Made by a program: the position numbers and the translations under genes
Shown here: one piece after another, positions 1 to 5,034 of the stretch
Layout: each line of letters begins with the position of its first letter
Numbering within the stretch: the first letter of the stretch is position 1
Notes under the pieces: model-generated
The model's database searches: none
Told to the model about the DNA's origin: nothing
What the model saw: the letters and a program-made list of their open reading frames with translations, nothing else
DNA from: Lysobacterales bacterium
GTDB taxonomy: Bacteria; Pseudomonadota; Gammaproteobacteria; Xanthomonadales; Marinicellaceae
Assembly: GCA_015494035.1 (NCBI GenBank)
Contig: WGBZ01000309.1
Coordinates: 1 to 7,720, forward strand
Direction: 5' to 3'
DNA length: 7,720 nt

Positions 1-534
1 GCGCCGGTGCTGATTAGCTCCAGACGCCGGGCCGTGTGGTTGGGCATCAACCTGGTAACGGCCTTACTCGCGGCCTGGGCCATCGGCTTTTTTGAAGACA
101 CGCTGCAGAAAGTGGTGGCCCTGGCCGTGCTGATGCCCATTGTGGCCTCCATGGGCGGCATTGCCGGTTCGCAAACCCTGACCCTGATGATTCGCGGCAT
201 GGCCACCGGCCAGATTGGTGTGGGCAATGCCAAATACCTGTTCACGCGCGAAATGCTGATTGGCCTGCTCAACTCCCTGCTGTGGGCGGCCGTCCTTTCT
301 GTCATCACCTGGCTGTGGTTTGACGACATCCGCATCGGCATGGTGATTGCCCTGGCGCTGGTGGTCAACCTGGTGGCCGGAGCACTGGCCGGGGTGCTGA
401 TTCCCCTGATTTTGCGCCGCTTGTCCATTGATCCGGCCATCGCCGGTGGCGTGGTGCTGACCACCGTCACGGACCTGGTGGGCTACGTGTCCTTCCTGGG
501 CTTTGGCACCTGGTTTCTGCTCGGCCAGTCCTGA
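1..534 (+). CDS. mgtE: Magnesium transporter MgtE, C-terminal membrane domain (5' end outside window)
   Basis: This is the last 177 codons of an inner-membrane Mg2+ channel/transporter of the MgtE family; the reading frame is open from base 1, so the start and the cytoplasmic N and CBS domains lie upstream. Seen: hydrophobic segments at about residues 12-31, 36-57, 85-107, 112-137 and 146-175 of the visible part. The hallmark P-x5-GG-x-AG-x-Q stretch is at residues 46-58 (MGGIAGSQTL). The last helix carries D158 in TTVTDLVGY, the position matching the pore aspartate (Asp432 of Thermus thermophilus MgtE) that binds Mg2+. The usual Asn of the MGGNAGTQ motif is Ile here. The gene ends in TGA at 532-534, followed by about 120 bp before cfa, with no hairpin plus T-run terminator visible. 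Family assignment is firm; transport activity is inferred from the family. Confidence 0.93.
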   Translation, partial: APVLISSRRRAVWLGINLVTALLAAWAIGFFEDTLQKVVALAVLMPIVASMGGIAGSQTLTLMIRGMATGQIGVGNAKYLFTREMLIGLLNSLLWAAVLSVITWLWFDDIRIGMVIALALVVNLVAGALAGVLIPLILRRLSIDPAIAGGVVLTTVTDLVGYVSFLGFGTWFLLGQS

Positions 535-596
535 GCCGCCACCCCCTGCCGACTTGAGAACAGCCGCTTTATTACTGTATTTGCCACCGCGCTGAC

Positions 597-626
597 TTGA
601 AAATCACCACCGGCTGGGCGTATGCT
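597..626 (+). promoter_or_regulatory. Candidate sigma-70 promoter of cfa
   Basis: TTGAAA (597-602; 5 of 6 to consensus) and TATGCT (621-626; 4 of 6) are separated by 18 bp. Transcription would start near 633, giving a leader of about 20 nt that includes the GGAGAG ribosome site of cfa. A second, weaker pair lies upstream: TTGAGA at 554-559 and TGTATT at 576-581, with 16 bp between. The call is by eye from consensus; stationary-phase control, known for E. coli cfa, cannot be judged here. Confidence 0.4.
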
Positions 627-643
627 TAAATGGCCTACCCACC

Positions 644-649
644 GGAGAG
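644..649 (+). promoter_or_regulatory. Ribosome binding site that fixes the cfa start
   Basis: GGAGAG lies 4 nt (6 nt counted from GGAG) before the ATG at 654. The in-frame ATG at 630 has no purine-rich site before it and would precede the predicted transcription start near 633. Confidence 0.7.
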
Positions 650-653
650 TGTC

Positions 654-1814
654 ATGCCTCAGGTCAGAAGCCACACCAAGCCGCCCCGTGAAGAACACGG
701 CCTGTGGGCGCGCTATGTGCTCGATTTGCTGGAAAGGGTCGACATCCGCCCCCACGGCCGCCGACCCTGGGACTGGCAAGTGCACGACCCGCGACTGTAC
801 CGGCAGATCGTCTTGCGCGGCAACCTGGGCCTGGGCGAGGCCTATATGAATGGCTGGTTTGACTGCCAGCACCTGGATCAGTCCCTGGATCGGATTCTGC
901 GCGCCAAACTCGATGAGAACACCTGTGTTCCGCCACTGATTTTCAACCTGCGCAACCGCCTTTTCAACCTGCAAACCCGGCAACGGGCCTGGCAGGTGGG
1001 CCGGCAGCATTACGACATCGGCAATGACTTGTACCGCCACATGCTGGATGAGCGCATGATCTATTCCTGCGGCTACTGGAAAAACGCCAGCAGCCTGGAC
1101 CAGGCCCAGATCAACAAACTGCAACTGGTGGGTGACAAGCTGAACCTGAAACCGGGCATGCGGGTGCTGGATATTGGTTGCGGCTGGGGTGGCGCGGCCG
1201 CGTTTTTGGCCGAGCGCTACGGCGTTAACGTGGACGGCGTCACCATTTCCCGGCAACAACACGAATGGGCCAGCCAGCAGCACAAAAGCCCGCAATTGCG
1301 CTTCCGGCTGATGGACTACCGCGACATCAGCGGCCAATACGACGCCATTTATTCCATTGGCATGTTCGAACACGTGGGCCCGAAAAACTACCGCGCCTAC
1401 TTCCACAAGGTCAAATCCCTGCTCAAACCCGCAGGCGCCTTTCTGCTGCACAGCATCGGCAAGGCTTCTCCCATTCTGGCTGCCGACCCGTGGATCAGCC
1501 GCTATATTTTTCCCAACGGCATGATACCCACCCAGGCTGCGCTGGTGAATGGGCTAAAGGATTCTTTCCGCATCGAAGACTGGCATAATTTTGGCCCGGA
1601 TTATGACCGCACCCTGATGCACTGGCATGAAAACGTGGAACAGGCGCGTTGGCAACTGCCGCGCCAGTACGATCGCCGGTTTTTCCGCATGTGGCGGTAT
1701 TACCTGCTGTCCTCGGCGGCGTCTTTCCGCGCCCGCAAGCTGGAACTGTGGCAACTGTTGCTGACCCACGGAGACGACAGTCCGCAACAACCGGCCCACA
1801 CCCGAGCCGGCTGA
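654..1814 (+). CDS. cfa: Cyclopropane-fatty-acyl-phospholipid synthase
   Basis: The product (386 aa; E. coli Cfa is 382) transfers a methylene group from S-adenosylmethionine to double bonds of unsaturated acyl chains in membrane phospholipids, working at the inner face of the membrane. Seen: an N-terminal lipid-binding region with GNLGLGEAYMNGWF (56-69), then the class I methyltransferase domain with SAM motif VLDIGCGWGG (171-180). Active-site and bicarbonate-binding residues known from E. coli fall at identical numbers: C139 (YSCGYW), E239 (MFEHVGPKNY), H266 and I268 (LLHSIG), Y317 (PDYDRTL). The C-terminal AASFRARKLELWQ matches the family. I chose ATG 654 rather than ATG 630 because it has GGAGAG just upstream and gives this exact residue register. 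The gene appears to have its own promoter downstream of mgtE and converges on the oxygenase gene with a 23-bp gap. Expected role: membrane hardening under acid, stationary-phase or similar stress. Confidence 0.96.
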   Translation: MPQVRSHTKPPREEHGLWARYVLDLLERVDIRPHGRRPWDWQVHDPRLYRQIVLRGNLGLGEAYMNGWFDCQHLDQSLDRILRAKLDENTCVPPLIFNLRNRLFNLQTRQRAWQVGRQHYDIGNDLYRHMLDERMIYSCGYWKNASSLDQAQINKLQLVGDKLNLKPGMRVLDIGCGWGGAAAFLAERYGVNVDGVTISRQQHEWASQQHKSPQLRFRLMDYRDISGQYDAIYSIGMFEHVGPKNYRAYFHKVKSLLKPAGAFLLHSIGKASPILAADPWISRYIFPNGMIPTQAALVNGLKDSFRIEDWHNFGPDYDRTLMHWHENVEQARWQLPRQYDRRFFRMWRYYLLSSAASFRARKLELWQLLLTHGDDSPQQPAHTRAG

Positions 1815-1837
1815 CCTGTTAATTCTGGAAATCCAGC

Positions 1838-2491
1838 CTAAAAAACCAGCTGCGCGCCGGGTTTGTGAGGCAGCACATCAAAGGCCACGATGCAACGGTC
1901 CTGGGCCGAAACAAAGGGGTGCACATAATGCACATACCAGGGCGGAAACAGCACCAGCTTGCCAGCGGCCGGCTCCAGGCGGCGGCTGAAAGGAAAGCCG
2001 TGGTGCCAGGATTCGGGAATCGGGTTGATAAACTCGATATTGCCTGCCGGTGGCTCGATATCATCCGGGTACTGAACGTAATAGCAGCCGCTGGCAATGG
2101 TGCCGTGGCTGGGGTGGCAATGCGGTGCCTGCCAGTTGCCGGTTTGCAACAAATTGGACCAGGCATTAATCCATGGATCCATCTGTGCGCCGGCTTCCTG
2201 GCCAAAATGATGGCCCAGATAGGTTCGCACCGCCGGGTAGATCACGTCATTTTTCAACTGTTGCACCGCCGGGTGCTGAAGGTCAAGAAAATTCAAGCGG
2301 GTGGCTGTCTGGAAACCGCCCTTGGTAGACACCGTGTTGCGGTTCACTTCGTTTTCATCGCTGTCGCGGTACTTGTCCGCCAGAGCACGCACCAGGGCCA
2401 GAATGGCCGCATTCATGGCCTCCAGGCCGTCGTGATCGCGCTGCATGACGGTGGTGGGCACATGCACTTCTATGTGGTCTTTATGGGCCAT
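1838..2491 (-). CDS. 2OG-Fe(II) oxygenase-like protein (TIGR02466/PF13759 type), substrate unknown
   Basis: A 217-aa soluble protein resembling the small putative 2-oxoglutarate/Fe(II) dioxygenases of the TIGR02466/PF13759 type. Seen: WINAWSNLLQTGNWQAPHCHP (split: WINAWSNL at 107-114, APHCHPSHG at 122-130), then SGCYYVQYP (134-142), and near the C-terminus LFPPWYVHYVHPF (181-193) with DRCIVAFDV (198-206). In such jelly-roll enzymes the first His cluster (H124, H126) and a distal His (H188) bind iron, and an Arg about ten residues later (R199) binds the 2OG carboxylate; these assignments are by family pattern. The usual second iron ligand is Asp or Glu, while H-x-H is seen here. No signal peptide or membrane segment. 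ATG 2491 is preferred over ATG 2515, as GAGAGGA lies 5 nt upstream of it. It stands alone, converging with cfa and divergent from the membrane protein gene. The substrate cannot be told from sequence. Confidence 0.8.
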   Translation of the reverse strand: MAHKDHIEVHVPTTVMQRDHDGLEAMNAAILALVRALADKYRDSDENEVNRNTVSTKGGFQTATRLNFLDLQHPAVQQLKNDVIYPAVRTYLGHHFGQEAGAQMDPWINAWSNLLQTGNWQAPHCHPSHGTIASGCYYVQYPDDIEPPAGNIEFINPIPESWHHGFPFSRRLEPAAGKLVLFPPWYVHYVHPFVSAQDRCIVAFDVLPHKPGAQLVF

Positions 2492-2496
2492 GCTTG

Positions 2497-2503
2497 TCCT
2501 CTC
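2497..2503 (-). promoter_or_regulatory. Ribosome binding site that fixes the oxygenase start
   Basis: On the minus strand GAGAGGA sits 5 nt before the ATG at 2491. The alternative in-frame ATG at 2515 is preceded by AT-rich sequence with no such site and overlaps the region next to the palindrome. Confidence 0.7.
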
Positions 2504-2518
2504 TTTTAGTACCATTTA

Positions 2519-2531
2519 TTTACCCGGTAAA
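2519..2531. promoter_or_regulatory. Perfect 13-bp palindrome, candidate operator of the oxygenase gene
   Basis: TTTACC-C-GGTAAA is a perfect inverted repeat with 6-bp arms and a one-base centre, 28 bp upstream of the oxygenase ATG and about 110 bp upstream of the membrane protein ATG. Its size and symmetry fit a site for a dimeric helix-turn-helix repressor, but the arms are too short and AT-rich for a strong hairpin. No regulator gene adjoins it, and the binder is unknown. It could be chance. Confidence 0.3.
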
Positions 2532-2602
2532 CTATCACAGGCCGGTGCTTTTGCCCAGTATCAGGCCCGCCCTGGCGCTGGCACTGATGACCGGCTCAAT
2601 GC

Positions 2603-2608
2603 TATGAT
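2603..2608 (+). promoter_or_regulatory. Possible -10 element for the membrane protein gene
   Basis: TATGAT matches TATAAT at 5 of 6 positions and would start transcription near 2615, ahead of the AGGAG ribosome site at 2628-2632. No good -35 box lies 16-18 bp upstream (CTGGCA at 2578-2583 is 19 bp away and poor), so the promoter is weak or needs an activator. Confidence 0.22.
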
Positions 2609-2640
2609 GCCTCCATCGTTGACGAACAGGAGTGTGTCCC

Positions 2641-3057
2641 ATGGGTTTTTTCACTGTCATTACACTGGCCGTGCTGGCCGTCCTGGTGCTTTCCAGGGAA
2701 CTACAGGAAAAATGGCCCCAAAGCCGTGAGCTGGTTAACTGGTTGCAAGGGTCGCGTGACTGGATTGGCGTTGTCTCGCTGGTTCTTGGCCTGATTCAGA
2801 CCATTCGCGTGCTGACGCGACTGAAGTACTTTGGTTACGCCCCGGGAATTTTTCTCATCTGGCTGGCCAGCGCCGTGGTGACAGCGGCCTTGGGCCTGCT
2901 GCTGGGGCAAAACCTGTTACGGCAGTTCGCGGCCAGCAACCCGAAGGCGGTGGACATGATCAACAAGCTGGTGGACCGCTTGGCACCGCAGCAGAAAAAC
3001 CTCGGCTATGCCGCGGCCATTCTGGCGGTGCTGATGCTATTGATGCTTGTTTTTTAA
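2641..3057 (+). CDS. Hypothetical four-helix membrane protein, 138 aa
   Basis: I do not recognise this family. Seen: four hydrophobic stretches at about residues 2-18, 41-58, 66-89 and 121-138, the last running to the very end (LMLLMLVF). Between the first two is a short charged stretch (SRELQEKWPQSRE, 18-30). Between the third and fourth is an amphipathic stretch (ASNPKAVDMINKLVDRLAPQQ, here 98-118) with a modest Lys/Asp content, probably one soluble loop. With an even number of helices both ends should lie on the same side of the membrane. ATG 2641 is chosen because AGGAG (2628-2632) sits 8 nt upstream; the GTG at 2632 overlaps that site. The RDD gene follows 95 bp later on the same strand, so joint transcription is possible. 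No catalytic motif is visible; a small integral membrane protein of unknown role is all the sequence supports. Confidence 0.8.
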   Translation: MGFFTVITLAVLAVLVLSRELQEKWPQSRELVNWLQGSRDWIGVVSLVLGLIQTIRVLTRLKYFGYAPGIFLIWLASAVVTAALGLLLGQNLLRQFAASNPKAVDMINKLVDRLAPQQKNLGYAAAILAVLMLLMLVF

Positions 3058-3075
3058 TTGGCCAACAGGCCTGTT

Positions 3076-3116
3076 CAGCCAACCCTCCACGACCCCCACC
3101 GACTTTGGGCTGGCTG
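3076..3116 (+). repeat. Imperfect inverted repeat between the two membrane protein genes
   Basis: CAGCCA-A-CCC (3076-3085) can pair with GGG-C-TGGCTG (3107-3116): nine pairs with one internal mismatch, around a 21-nt loop. Just before it is a 12-bp palindrome, AACAGGCCTGTT (3064-3075). Neither is followed by a T-run, so a normal intrinsic terminator is not supported. The structure could still lower read-through or protect an upstream mRNA end. Confidence 0.2.
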
Positions 3117-3152
3117 ACTGCGCCAAATAAAAATGAGAGCATTCACCACCCG

Positions 3153-3701
3153 ATGAACCCGAACAGTTCTCCCACTGGCCCGGAGCCAGGCTCGCAACAA
3201 AACCAGACACCGGCTCGTGACGATTTATCGGTCTATGAACCCGAACAACTGGCCAGTCTGGGCCAGCGACTGGCCGGTGCCTTCATTGACGGCTTTCTGC
3301 AACTGGCCACGGCTGTGCCCATTCTGAGCCAGACGGTGCTGGCTGGCATCACCAGTCCGGCGGAGATCACCACCGCCATCATTATTCAGGCCAACCTGAT
3401 TCACTTGACCGTTTACCTGGGGCTGCACGGTTACCTGTTGCACAAAAATGGGCAGACGGTTGGCAAGTTGCTTGCCGGCAGCAAAATCCGCTTTGTGGAT
3501 GGCCGCAAGCCGTCCCTGTTGCACATTCTGGTTATGCGCACCTTTGTGCCGGGGTTGTTGGGAATGGTGCCGCGTGTTGGCCTGTGGCTGGTAACAGCCG
3601 GCACGGCCCTGATTCTGCGACCGGATCGACGCGCCTTGCACGACCACATCGCAGGCACCGTGGTGGTCAAGGCCGACACGCCAGACCCGGCCACTACCTG
3701 A
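3153..3701 (+). CDS. RDD family membrane protein
   Basis: A 182-aa integral membrane protein with an RDD domain, named for one Arg and two Asp residues that are conserved. Seen: a polar, Pro/Gln-rich N-terminal tail (1-33), then LGQRLAGAFIDGF with R39 and D46 at the start of the first helix (about 43-66), a second helix about 74-97, and the motif NGQTVGKLLAGSKIRFVDG (99-117). A hydrophobic pair follows at about 124-155, and the closing PDRRALHDHIAGTVVV (157-172) carries the second Asp, D164. The function of most RDD proteins is unknown; some have been linked to ion or proton exchange, which cannot be inferred for this one. ATG 3153 is preferred to an upstream in-frame TTG at 3105 because the domain begins well after it, although its ribosome site is poor (GAGAG at 3135-3139, 13 nt away). 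The gene ends 13 bp from the convergent E2 gene, with no terminator between. Confidence 0.85.
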   Translation: MNPNSSPTGPEPGSQQNQTPARDDLSVYEPEQLASLGQRLAGAFIDGFLQLATAVPILSQTVLAGITSPAEITTAIIIQANLIHLTVYLGLHGYLLHKNGQTVGKLLAGSKIRFVDGRKPSLLHILVMRTFVPGLLGMVPRVGLWLVTAGTALILRPDRRALHDHIAGTVVVKADTPDPATT

Positions 3702-3714
3702 CCACTGAACAGTA

Positions 3715-5034
3715 TTATTCCGTTGGCCAGTGTTCCAGCGTCTTCACAAAGTGACTCAAAAAGCGGTTGGTGTGCCAGGCATCCAGCGCGCGGTGATCGA
3801 TGGTCAGGCTGACATAACACATGGGCTTGATGGCGATCACGTCCTGGCCATTGAGTTCTTCTGCTACCACCCGTTTTTCCATTTTGCCAATGCCCAGAAT
3901 GGCCGACTGCGGCTGATTGATAATAATTGGTGTGGCCACCAATGAGCCGCTGACGCCGTGATTGGAAATGGTCAGGGTGCCGCCTTGCATGTCGGCCTGA
4001 GTCAGCTTCCCTGACCGGGCTTTTTCCGTTAGCAGAGTCAAGTCCCTGGCAATGCCAAACAGGTCTTTTTGCTCACAATGGCGGATCACCGGCACCACCA
4101 GCCCGTCATCGCCCAAGGCGGTGCCCACACCAATGCTCACCCAGGGGAAAATTTCCAGGTGATCGACATGGAAGCGGCTGTTGACCTCCGGCACGGCCTG
4201 TGCGGCACGCGCGGCAGCGGCCACAAAATAGGCCGTGAAGGTAAGCTTGACGCCCTGTCTGGCAAAGGCTTCCTTGTGCTGTTTGCGGTGCGCGATGAGA
4301 GCGCTCATGTCCAGATTGAAAACCGAGGTCACATGCGGCGCGGTATGCAGCAGGCTTTCGACCATGTGTTCGGCGATTTTCTGCCGCATCAGGCTGTGTG
4401 GTTTGATGATCGGTTCAGCACTGGCGCCGTCAACTGAATTGGCTGCGGTGAGCGTGCCGGAGTACAGACTCGATGTGGCGGGCAGGTTTTGGGAGGAAGT
4501 CACCGTTTTTACCGGTGAGTTGTCGAGAAAATGGCGCAGATCGCGCGCGGTCAGGCGGCCGCCCTTGCCAGTGCCTTGCAGCTGGCCGGCGAGCTGTTTG
4601 GGGTCCAGTTGGTGGGTTTGCAATAAACGCCGGACTGCCGGGGAAAAAGGGAGAGAAAAAAAACCGGCAGTCGTATCGGCTGAGGCTAAAGAGGAGTCCT
4701 GTAGTTTGCTTTCAGCGCCGGCAGGAGAGGGTTTCCGGGGCTGGGAGTCGCTTGCGTCCTCTTTGGTGCTTTCACTGGGCTTTGACCGGGCTTGCGGCGC
4801 AATGGTTCCCAAAATTTTTCCCGGCAGCACGTCCTCGCCACTGTGGACGTGAATGTCGCGCAACACGCCATCGGCCGGCGCCACCACTTCCATCATCACC
4901 TTGTCAGTTTCCAGCTCAATCAGGGGTTCGTCCTTGCGCACAAAATCGCCCACCTGCTTGAGCCACTGGCTCAGCACCGCGCGCGTGCCTTCCTGCTGGT
5001 CTTCGCTCAGGGAAACGGGAATCGGGTCGGTCAT
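3715..5034 (-). CDS. 2-oxoacid dehydrogenase E2, dihydrolipoamide acyltransferase (bkdB-like)
   Basis: The core subunit of a 2-oxoacid dehydrogenase complex: it takes the acyl group from E1 on a swinging lipoyl arm and passes it to CoA. The 439-aa chain shows the standard order. A single lipoyl domain (about 3-80) has the lipoylated lysine K45 in ETDKVMMEV. A polar Ser/Lys/Glu-rich linker follows (82-125), unlike the Ala/Pro linkers of many E2 proteins. The peripheral subunit-binding domain (about 128-170) has SPAVRRLL and GTGKGGRLTARDL. A second linker leads to the acyltransferase domain (about 210-439), with MRQKIAEHM, the TISNHGVSGS stretch and catalytic H414 and D418 in DHRALDA. The family motif is HxxxDG; Ala replaces the Gly. 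The ATG overlaps the E1 stop codon (ATGA, 5034-5031), which implies coupled translation. No E3 gene follows: the next gene is convergent. The divergent Lrp-type regulator favours branched-chain 2-oxoacids, but the substrate is not proven. Confidence 0.93.
   Translation of the reverse strand: MTDPIPVSLSEDQQEGTRAVLSQWLKQVGDFVRKDEPLIELETDKVMMEVVAPADGVLRDIHVHSGEDVLPGKILGTIAPQARSKPSESTKEDASDSQPRKPSPAGAESKLQDSSLASADTTAGFFSLPFSPAVRRLLQTHQLDPKQLAGQLQGTGKGGRLTARDLRHFLDNSPVKTVTSSQNLPATSSLYSGTLTAANSVDGASAEPIIKPHSLMRQKIAEHMVESLLHTAPHVTSVFNLDMSALIAHRKQHKEAFARQGVKLTFTAYFVAAAARAAQAVPEVNSRFHVDHLEIFPWVSIGVGTALGDDGLVVPVIRHCEQKDLFGIARDLTLLTEKARSGKLTQADMQGGTLTISNHGVSGSLVATPIIINQPQSAILGIGKMEKRVVAEELNGQDVIAIKPMCYVSLTIDHRALDAWHTNRFLSHFVKTLEHWPTE

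Noticed and set aside
483..1451. Open frame of 322 codons on the minus strand opposite cfa and the mgtE end
   Set aside because: It is antisense to well-supported cfa and runs into mgtE, with no domain or ribosome site of note.
1825..1836. CTGGA-AA-TCCAG as a terminator between cfa and the oxygenase gene
   Set aside because: The stem is only 5 bp with a 2-nt loop, and no T-run follows it on either strand.
1865..2509. Open frame of 214 codons on the + strand opposite the oxygenase gene
   Set aside because: The minus-strand protein has a clear family pattern and a strong ribosome site; the + strand frame has neither.
4235..4961. Overlapping + strand open frames within the E2 gene
   Set aside because: They lie antisense to the E2 linker and domain regions, are Arg/Ser/Cys/Trp-rich and resemble no protein family.
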